Source: Parasulfitobacter algicola (lineage in GTDB: Bacteria > Pseudomonadota > Alphaproteobacteria > Rhodobacterales > Rhodobacteraceae). Taken from it: DNA of 64,000 nucleotides. The position numbers and the translations under genes are program-made. This document shows, piece by piece, positions 25,601 through 34,449 of this stretch (positions are counted from its first letter, which is position 1; the number at the start of each line of letters is the position of its first letter). The stretch is taken from the NCBI RefSeq assembly GCF_013315265.1, contig NZ_JABUFE010000001.1, forward strand, positions 1 through 64,000. The letters run 5' to 3'. Below the pieces are notes generated by a model. That model saw nothing but the letters and a program-made list of their open reading frames with translations, was not told where the DNA came from and did no database searches.

Positions 25601-28108
25601 GGCTTGTGTGCCTTCTTTCACGACACCTTCTTGAAAAAGTGGTTTGATCCCGATCATGGGTCCGGTTGGTGCCAATTCTTTGGTCACGCTACGTTCGACC
25701 GGACGGCCACCTTCGGCGATGCGAATGTTGGCCTCAAGCCGGAAAGGACGATCATCACGGTTAGACCTAGGGACAGTGGCGCGAATGCTGGCCTTGCCTT
25801 GCGCATCTGTTTTCTGATCCGACGGTATGGACGCACCCGACAAATCAACACGCGCATCATGACGTCCGAATTGATATCCGGGAAAATCACTTAGCGTTCT
25901 CATGGGACGCAAGCGCAATTCCCCGCCAATCGGCAAATCGGCCGCCACAGCACCGAACAAATAACTGGCATCAATTTCAATACTAGCCGTCTCGCCCGGT
26001 CTTAAGACATCATTTGTGATCGCAACATCAAAGTCGATGCGTTCCGGCACGAAATCTTCGACCAGAAATGTCTGTTGCGTCAGTGATGCCGCTTCGGGAT
26101 CAGCCTTGATATCCAACCGCCACGATCCGCGCGGCACAGTGGTACCAAGCTGGAATTCAAAAACATGGCCACCTGCAACACTTTCAAGACTGGTTTTGCG
26201 GGTATATTCCACACCATCAGCGCGGGTCAGAATAGCGGTCAGCGGCATGTCGGTCAGCGCCTTGACCTGCGGATCACGGGCAAGAACAGTGGCATAAACC
26301 GTTTCGCCAGCGCGATATGCACCGCGATCTGTTGTCAAAAACACATCAATGGGCGGCGCAGGCGGGTTTCCTTCAACGCCGCGGTCCGACAGATCAAATG
26401 CCGGATCCTTAAGTGAGATGAAAGACAGATCATCGCCCAGCTCGGCCGTCAGCATTGCAGGTGACATACCGCCTGTGCCACGTGTCATGGCGGCATCAAA
26501 CACAGCGTAACCTTTGTCGTCGGTCATCACTTCGCCCAGCACAGCATTGGCATTAGACAACAATGTAATCTTGGTGCCAGGTTTGGCCTGTGCGTCGCCC
26601 AGACCACGCACAAAAACATGCAGCCCGTCTGACCCCAACATGCTGCTTAGTCCCAAATCAGACACAACAAACCACTGCAAAGCAGCCGGCGTATCATATG
26701 CATTTTCACCCGGCACACGCGCCTGCAAAACATACACACCAGCCGTGAGCCCCTGCAAGGCTTCGGCCATGGGCAGGCGGGTTGTCATATCGCGGTTCAT
26801 TTCCAGCGACACTTCGCCCGTCCCGGTCCAGACAACAGGCCCCATATTATCTTCAAATCTTTGCAGACCCCAGCCATACGCTTCACTGGTGAAAAAGCCG
26901 GACCGTCTGGCATCCAAAAGACTGCGATCACTGACCTGATGCAAAGACAATTCAATCTGTTCGATATTCACGGTTTCAATTGGCAACGCTGCATCGGCTG
27001 TTTTGGGCAACACATACCCACGGCCCGGAAAGCTAAGGGCAGGCTTGCGATCACCAACATAGAAATCAAGCGTCACATCACGTTCAAGGACAAGACCGCT
27101 GTCAGCAGGAAGGCCGGTGCGGAATGTCACTTGTTGCGTGGCACCGTGTTCGATCCCTTCGATACACAGTTGTTCACCCTGCACATCAATCGACAGATCC
27201 GCATCGCCCATTTTCACAAAGGTTGTGAAATCAACATCAGATTGGGCCAGCTTTTCTGAAAATGTCGTGCATACACGTGGTGTTGCCCGCTCTGAAAATA
27301 CATCATGTTTGGTAACGCGAAGTCCGAATTTATCAAGCGCAAGGCTTAAAGCCTGTTCGGTTTCTGCATTTGGCAAAATCTCTTGCGCAAGCTGAAGCGA
27401 TTCAATCGCATCGCGCCCTTGGTTGGCCCGGCTCGCAGCCGCGGCCAGTGCCCGCAGCGCATCGTGGCGTTGAATGTTATCTTCTGCCCGAAGATACCCG
27501 TTTACTGCAGCATGGATTGCTGTTCTGACAAAGGAATGATTGCCACTGCGCACATCAAGCGCAAGTTCAGAATAGTCCGTCCAAAGATCGCTTCTGTCCG
27601 TCAGCGTAACAGCTGCTCCGACAGCACGAACCGCCCAGACCTTATTGCCATTTCTATTATAAACATTCTGCTCAGCCAGCAGATCAACAAGCGTTTTGTC
27701 GCCCGCATCATAACTTAGGGCAATCGTTTCCGCCAACTCGCGCGCACCTTTCAAATCTGCGGGGCGCAGAAAGTCCAGATCATGGATCAGCGACATTGAT
27801 CGATCAATGACACGATCCTGTACAGGGAAAACCCGGGCTGATAACGCGCCCTGAAACGGTTCAATCGCCGTTACACTGCTTTTGGGAAAACATGCATTTG
27901 ATCGCGCATTGAAGGTAAATGCGACGCAGCTTTCGTTTTGCACACAAATTTCACGGCATGCTTGTGCGTTTGTATCAAAGAATTGGCCAATATCTGTCCC
28001 GATAAAATCGACATCTTTTGTAACAGTGATGTATTTATCTGGGATAACATCCTGTGCATAAACCGGAAGTGCCGTGATGAATGCCAGAACCAAAGTGCCT
28101 AAACGCAT
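22685..28108 (-). CDS. bacterial alpha-2-macroglobulin with N-terminal PAN-like module
   Basis: An 1807-residue periplasmic protein of the bacterial alpha-2-macroglobulin (YfhM-like) family, which traps proteases that breach the outer membrane. A signal peptide (MRLGTLVLAFITALPVYA) precedes a Cys-rich PAN/apple-like module at residues about 40-85 (ACREICVQNESCVAFTFN). There is no lipobox, unlike E. coli YfhM. MG repeats follow, with a bait-type region. The thioester motif GCTEQT is intact near residue 1360, within YPYGCTEQTTSKALPLLY, followed by the alpha-alpha toroid (QSSNGGFGLW). The C-terminal receptor-like MG domain is YIVRAVSPGTF.... It overlaps pbpC by 4 nt, so the two are coupled. Confidence 0.93.
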   Translation of the reverse strand: MRLGTLVLAFITALPVYAQDVIPDKYITVTKDVDFIGTDIGQFFDTNAQACREICVQNESCVAFTFNARSNACFPKSSVTAIEPFQGALSARVFPVQDRVIDRSMSLIHDLDFLRPADLKGARELAETIALSYDAGDKTLVDLLAEQNVYNRNGNKVWAVRAVGAAVTLTDRSDLWTDYSELALDVRSGNHSFVRTAIHAAVNGYLRAEDNIQRHDALRALAAAASRANQGRDAIESLQLAQEILPNAETEQALSLALDKFGLRVTKHDVFSERATPRVCTTFSEKLAQSDVDFTTFVKMGDADLSIDVQGEQLCIEGIEHGATQQVTFRTGLPADSGLVLERDVTLDFYVGDRKPALSFPGRGYVLPKTADAALPIETVNIEQIELSLHQVSDRSLLDARRSGFFTSEAYGWGLQRFEDNMGPVVWTGTGEVSLEMNRDMTTRLPMAEALQGLTAGVYVLQARVPGENAYDTPAALQWFVVSDLGLSSMLGSDGLHVFVRGLGDAQAKPGTKITLLSNANAVLGEVMTDDKGYAVFDAAMTRGTGGMSPAMLTAELGDDLSFISLKDPAFDLSDRGVEGNPPAPPIDVFLTTDRGAYRAGETVYATVLARDPQVKALTDMPLTAILTRADGVEYTRKTSLESVAGGHVFEFQLGTTVPRGSWRLDIKADPEAASLTQQTFLVEDFVPERIDFDVAITNDVLRPGETASIEIDASYLFGAVAADLPIGGELRLRPMRTLSDFPGYQFGRHDARVDLSGASIPSDQKTDAQGKASIRATVPRSNRDDRPFRLEANIRIAEGGRPVERSVTKELAPTGPMIGIKPLFQEGVVKEGTQASFEIIAVNRDLQRQPIQLTWTLNRVRTRYQWYYVNGRRNWEPITRRTPIESGTITTGETPVVIETSVDWGQYEIVVESADDENYVSSSTDFYAGWYVPADTSKTPDMLEVSLDQPNYAIGETATLRMVPRMAGTALVTVVSNRLITMETIQVTEGENTLQLPVTEEWGAGAYVTATVVRPMDVEAKQNPSRALGLTYATIDPGDKALQVALEIPQNARPRGPVTIGLDVDGVARGETAYATVAAIDVGILNMTQFQSPDPSEHYFGQRRLGMEMRDIYGRLIDGLNGAQGTIRSGGDGGSAMDRASPPSNEDLVTFFSGPVTIANDGTAQVTFDVPEFNGTLRVMAVVWSDSGVGQADAELLVRDPVVVAATLPRFLSPGDQSRMLLEITHTEGPAGAMPLQIGASGVSIDLSGIPTEVVLAEKEKTVLRVPITATDIGVHSLSVALTLPDGQVLNKNLTLGVQLNDPVIARTSTFNLAAGDTFTFDDNVFAGLHPGTGSASLAIGPIARFDTPGLLNMLDRYPYGCTEQTTSKALPLLYLSEVAEAMGLAHKSQVRERVDGAIERVLSRQSSNGGFGLWRVGSGDLWLDAYVTDFLSRAKAQGFDVPEKSFKIAVLNLKNRVNYGSEFDSGGGQALAYAMLVLAREGQAKMADLRYFVDIKGNDFGTPLAAAQIGAALAMYGDPERADRMFARASSMMKTRWTRDEEYGWRLDYGTRLRDAAGVLALATEAGSTAIDRDVLVSRVSQRTGRMSTQEATWSLLAARSLVRDGSAPDFLIDGAPIDGPMVQLLQDTADAQPILISNESDREEIITMTTYGVPSEPEPAGGNGYAIERTYYSMEGTRLSPDQVKVGDRFVVVLAIDPFNRSEARLIIDDPLPAGFEIDNPNLLRGGQIAALDWLKPVNARHSEFRSDRFIAAVDWRDSKNFQLAYIVRAVSPGTFHHPAAIVEDMYRPQRRARTDTGRVVISE

Positions 28109-28257
28109 AGTGCCCTCTTAAATATAATGTTGGGTCTGCGCCAGAATGACTCTTTCGCTCAAGGCAGGGCAAGGTCTGTTTTGTGCAGATGGGTTAAAAA
28201 AATATTCATTGTGTCCTCTCTAATGTAAGCGAAATGGTTTCAACGCGGAGGGCGCGG

Positions 28258-30363
28258 ATGGATATGGCAATCAGACTGGTTGAAGAACGCCGTGCGCGCT
28301 TAGCCGCAGAGCAGCTTTTACAGCAAAAACAGGCTGAAATCGTTGCTTTGCAAGAAAAAATCGCACAGCAAAATGACTTGGCCCAGGTAACAGGTCATCC
28401 CGATATAACCAGCCAGCGTCTTTGGGATTCGGTTCAGACTGTTCGTGACGGATTCGCGATTTTTGACCGCGATGGCGTACTGATCAACGCCAATCAGGCC
28501 TATCTTGATACATTTGATGAATTAAAAGACGTCAAACCTGGCATCACATATGACCAGATTTTGCGTCTTGGCTATGAAGAAGGCATTGTTGACACCGATG
28601 GCCTGACCGGCCTCGAATGGCGCGAGATGATGTTGGACCGATGGATCGGGCCCTTGATCACGCCCTACACTTTGAAATTATGGAATGATCAGTACATCAG
28701 ACTAATTGATCGCCGCGTCGAAAATGGTGATATTGTCAGTCTGGCAATTAACGTGACCAAAGTGATCCGGCATGAACGGGAACTTAAGACAGCCCATCTG
28801 CGTGCAGAAGCCGCCAATCGTGCAAAATCCACCTTTTTGGCAACGATAAGTCACGAAATACGCACGCCCATGAACGGTGTCGTCGGCATGGCGGACTTAT
28901 TGCATGATACGGATTTGAACGAAGAGCAAAGGCTTTATGTAGATACGATCAAAAACTCAGGCCAAGCGTTGCTTGTCATTATAAACGACGTACTTGATTA
29001 TTCCAAAATCGAAGCCGGCCGGCTTAGTTTACACCCCGAAGCTTTTGATTTTGAAGAGATGCTTTACGATGTCATGGCTTTGCTGCGTCCTGCGGCGACC
29101 GCCAAAGGCGTTGAGCTGATGATTGATTACGATCTATTCATGCCTGCCCGCTTTGTCGCGGACCCCGGACGAACAAGACAGATTATAACAAACCTTCTTG
29201 GTAACGCGATCAAATTTACAGCAAAAGGGCATGTTTTGGTACGTGTCACCGGGGTTCATACAGGAACGGCTCAAGCACGGATTCATGTCACGGTAGAAGA
29301 CACCGGCATTGGTATTCCAGAAGACAAAATCGATCATATTTTTGGGAAATTCAATCAAATAGAAAATGAACTGACCCGGTCATTTGATGGCACAGGACTT
29401 GGCCTGGCAATAACCAAAGAGCTGATTGAATTGATGAAAGGATCGATTTGGGTCGAAAGCGAAGAAGGCATGGGGTCTTGTTTTGGATTTCAAATCCCGA
29501 TGGGCGTTGCCGACGATGATGACAAACATGGGTTACAGTTTGCAAGCGGTATGAAGACAGCTCTGCTTGTTGATCTTGAATCTGTCAATCGCTCTGTTCT
29601 GACACGTCAGCTTCAGCGGTTAGGTTTGTCCATCATAACATGTGCAACGCACGAAAAGGCTATGGAATTGGTGCGCGATCAATCATTTGATCTTGTCCTG
29701 ACAGCGCATGTCATGCCGCAGATTAACGCCAACCCATTGATCGAGATGGTGCAGTCAACACATCCCGATGTTCCCGTTTTTCTACTTGGTCACACCAATG
29801 CGTCAAAAGAAGTGTTCGCCAAAAACCTGTGCGGTGTGCTGCCCAAACCCGTGCCACGTAAATCCATCTTTTCTGCGATTCAATCTATTGGGTCTGGTCA
29901 GAAACTGAATATAGAAACACCCCCTGTCCAACATGGCGGCCTCCGTCAAATGAAGGTTCTGGCCGCCGAAGATAACCAAACCAATCAACTGGTTTTGCGC
30001 AAAATGCTTAAAAATCTGGATATTGATCTGGTTTTTGCTGAAAATGGCAAGCAAGCCCTTGATATGCATGCATCATTTGAACCCGATTTGATCTTTATGG
30101 ATGTATCAATGCCAGTCATAGACGGTATCGAGGCCACAACGCGAATACGCAAAGCCGAAATCGGAACCGGTCAGCACGTTACCATTTGCGCCCTTTCGGC
30201 GCACACATACGAAGACGCCCTTGATCATATGATTGATACCGGCGCAGATCGATATCTGACCAAGCCATTGACTAAAAAAGAAATATTCCAAATGATCCAG
30301 GATGCCATGCCAGCCGATGTTCGGTGCGTATTTCAAAAGGAAGCCAGCACAGATGCGGCTTAA
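28258..30363 (+). CDS. hybrid sensor histidine kinase / response regulator
   Basis: A cytoplasmic hybrid kinase of 701 residues from the ATG at 28258, which has GGAGG 6 nt upstream; an in-frame ATG at 28234 lacks a clear site. In order: a coiled coil (about 1-45, [15 protein letters not shown]), a PAS domain (about 50-170), HisKA with the phospho-His in [13 protein letters not shown] (about His199), and HATPase_c ([28 protein letters not shown]). Then come a degenerate receiver ([10 protein letters not shown], where the acceptor Asp is missing) and an intact C-terminal receiver (AAEDN..., [18 protein letters not shown]). No membrane helix is seen. The signal is unknown, and no dedicated partner regulator is adjacent. 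Confidence 0.9.
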   Translation: MDMAIRLVEERRARLAAEQLLQQKQAEIVALQEKIAQQNDLAQVTGHPDITSQRLWDSVQTVRDGFAIFDRDGVLINANQAYLDTFDELKDVKPGITYDQILRLGYEEGIVDTDGLTGLEWREMMLDRWIGPLITPYTLKLWNDQYIRLIDRRVENGDIVSLAINVTKVIRHERELKTAHLRAEAANRAKSTFLATISHEIRTPMNGVVGMADLLHDTDLNEEQRLYVDTIKNSGQALLVIINDVLDYSKIEAGRLSLHPEAFDFEEMLYDVMALLRPAATAKGVELMIDYDLFMPARFVADPGRTRQIITNLLGNAIKFTAKGHVLVRVTGVHTGTAQARIHVTVEDTGIGIPEDKIDHIFGKFNQIENELTRSFDGTGLGLAITKELIELMKGSIWVESEEGMGSCFGFQIPMGVADDDDKHGLQFASGMKTALLVDLESVNRSVLTRQLQRLGLSIITCATHEKAMELVRDQSFDLVLTAHVMPQINANPLIEMVQSTHPDVPVFLLGHTNASKEVFAKNLCGVLPKPVPRKSIFSAIQSIGSGQKLNIETPPVQHGGLRQMKVLAAEDNQTNQLVLRKMLKNLDIDLVFAENGKQALDMHASFEPDLIFMDVSMPVIDGIEATTRIRKAEIGTGQHVTICALSAHTYEDALDHMIDTGADRYLTKPLTKKEIFQMIQDAMPADVRCVFQKEASTDAA

Positions 30364-30383
30364 TTATTACTAACTTTTCTAGA

Positions 30384-31157
30384 TCATTCGGGGTAATCCC
30401 GCAAGAAAACCCAACGATCTGCGTCGGATGCGTTTTTATCAAAGCTATAGCCACCGATATCGAAATCTTTAAGGCTTTCGGGATTTGTAATGCGCCGTTC
30501 GATCATAAACCGGGCCATGGCACCACGGGCCTTTTTGGCATAAAAGCTGACAATTTTCGCATCACCGTTCTTGATTTCCATAAAAACCGGCGTGATCACA
30601 CGAAGTTTCAATGCATCAAGATCAACGGCACCAAAATATTCCTGACTGGCGCAATTGATCAATGTGTCTGCCTGCAAAATCCGAGCATCTTTATTCAGTG
30701 CATCCGCAATATCATCGCCCCAATAATCATAAAGAGATTTACCGCGTGATGTCTTTAACCGACTGCCCATTTCCAATCTATAGGGCTGCGTCATATCCAG
30801 CGGACGCAACAGACCGTAAAGACCAGATAAGATCCTAAGATGATCCTGTGCCCATGCCATTTCATCTGCATCAAGGGATTTTGCATCCAGACCTTGATAC
30901 GTATCGCCCGCAAATGCCAGAACAGCGGGCTTCGCGTTTTCAGCATGTGAGGCAATAGCAAAATCTGCAAACCTGCCAGCATTCAATTTAGCCAGATTTT
31001 CACTGATACCCATCAGCTTTTGCAAATCTGAAACTGACAATTGTCGCGCAATACCAGCCAGTTCATTCGCGCGATCCTGAAAAACAGGCGATGTCGGTTG
31101 TACGCCATTTACAGGGCTCATATCCAGTTTTTTTGCAGGCGACACAACGACCAGCAT
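30384..31157 (-). CDS. yaaA: peroxide stress protein YaaA (DUF328/UPF0246)
   Basis: A 257-residue member of the YaaA family, a DNA-binding protein that limits intracellular iron and Fenton damage during H2O2 stress in E. coli. Family features are the start MLVVVSPAKKLDM, the segment LKQLMGISENLA-like (here LQKLMGISENLAKLNAGRF), AVLAFAGDTYQGLDA, LRILSGLYGLLRPLD and the C-terminal GGYSFDKNASDADRWVFLRD. The open frame extends to 31211, but the ATG at 31157 fits the family. It lies 50 nt after recQ on the same strand, so a stress/repair unit is plausible. Confidence 0.94.
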   Translation of the reverse strand: MLVVVSPAKKLDMSPVNGVQPTSPVFQDRANELAGIARQLSVSDLQKLMGISENLAKLNAGRFADFAIASHAENAKPAVLAFAGDTYQGLDAKSLDADEMAWAQDHLRILSGLYGLLRPLDMTQPYRLEMGSRLKTSRGKSLYDYWGDDIADALNKDARILQADTLINCASQEYFGAVDLDALKLRVITPVFMEIKNGDAKIVSFYAKKARGAMARFMIERRITNPESLKDFDIGGYSFDKNASDADRWVFLRDYPE

Positions 31158-31207
31158 ATCTGCTCCATTCTTGATTTCACGTTTATCTAGCGGAAAGCTG
31201 TCGCACC

Positions 31208-33244
31208 TCAAGTGTCTTTCAAGACATCCAGAAATGCCGGACCAAAACGTTCAGCGCGTCGTTCGCCCAGTATGCGCGTCAATGCACCCAAATCATGCGA
31301 TCTTAATTGGGCAACTTTGGCCAGCAATGATGCCGAACAACTCATCGGTTTGTCTTGCCCCTGCGGACCGCGCGCCAGTTCTGCCTGAACTTCCAGCAAT
31401 CGATCATAAACAGCCCCTTCATTCCGACCAGCAAGTTTGCGGCGCGATGGATGTAACGCCTGCGCCTCGCCTGCAATCACCTGCAAGAAAGCATCGCCAT
31501 AGCTTTGCAGCTTTTTCGCCCCAACCCCGCCAACATGGGCGATTTCATCCAGCGTTTGCGGGCGTTTTTCAGCCATTTCGATCAAGGTGCGGTCGTTGAA
31601 TATAACATAGGCCGGGACTTTCGCCGCTTCGGCCAACGCGCGACGCTTGGCTTTCAGTGCGGATAAAAGTGGTGCGTCTTCTTCTGACACCAATGCTTTG
31701 ACAGCGGGACGCGACGGCGCATTTTTGATCGTATCACGTCGCAATTCAATACTGGCTTCGTCCCGCAAAATCGGGCGCGCGGCGTCAGTCATACGCAATG
31801 CACCATGACGTTCCGGATCGGGTCGTACCAGATCATGCCCCATCATTTGCCTGAAAATCGCCTGCCATTGCCGCTTGTCATATTCCGCGCCGACGCCGAA
31901 CGTTGGTAGCGTCTGATGACCACGGGCTTTGATTTTATCCGTCTCGTGGCCCAAAAGAATATCGATCAGATGGCCCGCGCCAAAATATTCACCCGTTCGC
32001 AAGATCGCCGATAAGGCTTTGCGCACAGCAGTGGTGCCATCAAACACGTCAGCGGGCGTATCGCATAAATCACACGTACCGCAGGCCACATCGGTTTCCC
32101 CGAAATAGCCCAACAAGTGAACCCTGCGACATCGCAAAGCTTCGGCCAGGCCAAGCAAAGCGTTCAGCCGCGCATGATCTGCCATGCGCCGTTCTGGTGG
32201 CGCCAGACCTTCGTCAATCTGGGTGCGCCGCAATCGAATATCTTCGGGGCCATAAAGCGTTAGCGTTTCTGCAGGTGCGCCATCGCGACCGGCACGGCCA
32301 ATTTCCTGATAATAGGATTCGATCGATTTGGGCAGATCCGCATGCGCAACCCAGCGGATATCGGGTTTATCGACACCCATTCCAAAAGCGACCGTTGCCA
32401 CCACGATCAGACCATCTTCGCGCTGAAATCGTGCTTCTACCTCGCGACGGTCGTCAGCCTGCATTCCGCCATGGTAATGACAGGCGCTGTGGCCTGCTTC
32501 GCGCAAAGCTGCAGACAAGCTTTCGGTTTTGGCCCGTGTTGCCGTGTAAACGATACCTGACTGACCTTTCCGAGCAGAGGCAAAATCAAGGATCTGACGA
32601 CGGGGGCTGTTCTTGACCGCAAACGCCAAATGAATATTCGGGCGATCAAAGCCATGCAGGAAAGTTTGCGGCGTCACGCCTGCGAATAGTTTTTCGACAA
32701 TTTCGACCCGCGTTTCCGCATCCGCCGTGGCCGTAAAGGCGGCCAATGGCACATCCAACATCTGACGCAATTCACCAATACGCAGATAATCGGGGCGAAA
32801 ATCATGGCCCCACTGACTGACGCAATGCGCCTCGTCCACCGCGATCAGGCTGACGTCAATGCGGCGTAACATATCACGGGCCGCCGTTGTGGCCAGCCTT
32901 TCGGGTGCCATGTAAAGCAACTTTAATTCACGGCGATCAAGGGCTTGCCAGACGGCATCTGTTTCTTCGTCTGTATTCCCGGATGTCAACGCACCAGCAT
33001 TCACACCCGCTTCCTGAAGCGCACGTACCTGATCACGCATCAAGGCAATCAGCGGGGATATCACAACAGTCACACCACTGCGGCAAAGTGCAGGCAACTG
33101 AAAACACAAAGACTTCCCGCCACCCGTCGGCATAATGGCAAGTGTATTCTGCCCAGCAGTGACTGCATCAATGATTTCTTCTTGGCCAGGCCGGAAAGCA
33201 TCAAAGCCAAAAATATCGCGCAAAAGCTCGTTCGGTTGGGGCAT
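31208..33244 (-). CDS. recQ: ATP-dependent DNA helicase RecQ
   Basis: A 678-residue superfamily 2 helicase. Walker A is PTGGGKSLCFQLPAL, and the DEAH box is in VDEAHCVSQWGHDFRPDY. The motif VI region is FGMGVDKPDIRWVAHADLPKS followed by YYQEIGRAGRDG. The zinc-binding cysteines appear in CRRVHLLGYFGE...CGTCDLC. RQC and HRDC domains follow (about 500-600), the latter visible as FNDRTLIEMAEKRPQ and VGAKKLQSYGDAFL. It acts in recombination repair and fork rescue. It is 68 nt downstream of ackA and 50 nt upstream of yaaA, all on the minus strand. Confidence 0.97.
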   Translation of the reverse strand: MPQPNELLRDIFGFDAFRPGQEEIIDAVTAGQNTLAIMPTGGGKSLCFQLPALCRSGVTVVISPLIALMRDQVRALQEAGVNAGALTSGNTDEETDAVWQALDRRELKLLYMAPERLATTAARDMLRRIDVSLIAVDEAHCVSQWGHDFRPDYLRIGELRQMLDVPLAAFTATADAETRVEIVEKLFAGVTPQTFLHGFDRPNIHLAFAVKNSPRRQILDFASARKGQSGIVYTATRAKTESLSAALREAGHSACHYHGGMQADDRREVEARFQREDGLIVVATVAFGMGVDKPDIRWVAHADLPKSIESYYQEIGRAGRDGAPAETLTLYGPEDIRLRRTQIDEGLAPPERRMADHARLNALLGLAEALRCRRVHLLGYFGETDVACGTCDLCDTPADVFDGTTAVRKALSAILRTGEYFGAGHLIDILLGHETDKIKARGHQTLPTFGVGAEYDKRQWQAIFRQMMGHDLVRPDPERHGALRMTDAARPILRDEASIELRRDTIKNAPSRPAVKALVSEEDAPLLSALKAKRRALAEAAKVPAYVIFNDRTLIEMAEKRPQTLDEIAHVGGVGAKKLQSYGDAFLQVIAGEAQALHPSRRKLAGRNEGAVYDRLLEVQAELARGPQGQDKPMSCSASLLAKVAQLRSHDLGALTRILGERRAERFGPAFLDVLKDT

Positions 33245-33312
33245 GGGACCTGCGGGTTTTTAATCTGCTGTTTGAATGCAGCATCCCACACTAAGATTCC
33301 ACGAACAAGGCC

Positions 33313-34449
33313 TTAGACCTGTGCTGCAACAGCGCGGGCGATCACGCGTTCTTCATCTGTTGGGATCACAAGCACTTTCGTTGGCCCAGCGCTGATATCC
33401 TGCGCGTTTTGATCGTTGGCATCAGCATTAACAGCAAGCCCAAGCCAATCCATTCCATCACAAACACGTGCACGAATATTACGGGCATTTTCCCCTATAC
33501 CGCCACAAAAGACCAGTGCATCAAGCCCGCCCAGAACAGCCGCCATACCGCCCAATTCACGGCGGATGCGGAAGACGAAATAATCAATTGCCTCGGCAGC
33601 TTCGGGTGCATCAGATGTTTCAAGATCACGCATATCATGGCTGATGCCAGACATACCTTTCAAACCGCTTTCCTTGTAAAGCATTGTGCTGATCTGATCA
33701 GCGTTCATACCTTCCTGATCCATAAGATACAGCATCACACCCGGATCAAGCTGCCCGCATCGCGTGCCCATGGGCAGACCGTCCAAGGCAGAAAATCCCA
33801 TGGTCGATCCAACGCTTTTCCCAGCCCTTAATGCGCACATCGACGCACCATTGCCCAAATGCGCGATGACAACACGACCAGCAGCCAGATCTGGATAAAG
33901 TCGCGCCACTTCGCCGGACACAAAATCATACGACAGCCCATGAAACCCGTACCGACGCACGCCTTTTTCATAATATCGGCGCGGCAGGGCAAAAGTGTCA
34001 TTCACAAACGGGTGGCCGCGATGAAATCCGGTATCAAAACAGCCAACCTGAACGGCATCCGGAAACGCTGTGATCGCTGCATCAACTGCGGCCAAATTAT
34101 GAGGTTGGTGCAAGGGGGCCAAGGGTTTCAGCGCCGCCAGTTTTTCTAATACTGCAGTATCCAAAATCTGTGGCTTGTCGAATTCGACGCCGCCATGAAC
34201 AATGCGGTGCCCTATGCCAGCAACTGTCCGCCCGTCCAAGATCGGTGCGACGGTTTGCAAAATCTGGTGAACGCCTGTCTTGTGATCTGGCGCATCTATG
34301 GCATTTTTTTCATCGCCAAAAACCATCCGTGCGTCTGGTCCAAGATTATCAATCTGCCCACGCGCCAATTCCTGAGGATCGTCTGTACCGGCATAAATCG
34401 CAAATTTGATTGACGATGATCCGGCATTCAAAGTCAGGATCGCGTTCAT
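33313..34449 (-). CDS. ackA: acetate kinase
   Basis: A 378-residue acetate kinase (acetyl phosphate + ADP to acetate + ATP), slightly shorter than the usual 400. Signatures are ILTLNAGSSSIKFAIY at the start, GHRIVHGG, GCFDTGFHRG, RRYGFHGLSYDFVSG, VIAHLGNGASMCA, STMGFSALDGLPMGTRCGQLDPG and FCGGIGENARNIRARVCD. The open frame reaches 34488; the ATG at 34449 is the family start and overlaps the stop of the upstream MaoC-Pta gene (ATGA). Coupled translation with a phosphotransacetylase-type partner suggests joint acyl-phosphate metabolism. Confidence 0.96.
   Translation of the reverse strand: MNAILTLNAGSSSIKFAIYAGTDDPQELARGQIDNLGPDARMVFGDEKNAIDAPDHKTGVHQILQTVAPILDGRTVAGIGHRIVHGGVEFDKPQILDTAVLEKLAALKPLAPLHQPHNLAAVDAAITAFPDAVQVGCFDTGFHRGHPFVNDTFALPRRYYEKGVRRYGFHGLSYDFVSGEVARLYPDLAAGRVVIAHLGNGASMCALRAGKSVGSTMGFSALDGLPMGTRCGQLDPGVMLYLMDQEGMNADQISTMLYKESGLKGMSGISHDMRDLETSDAPEAAEAIDYFVFRIRRELGGMAAVLGGLDALVFCGGIGENARNIRARVCDGMDWLGLAVNADANDQNAQDISAGPTKVLVIPTDEERVIARAVAAQV

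Noticed and set aside
25259-25894. Plus-strand open frames antisense to the alpha-2-macroglobulin gene
   Set aside because: No start signals or family features; the minus-strand protein is clearly coding.
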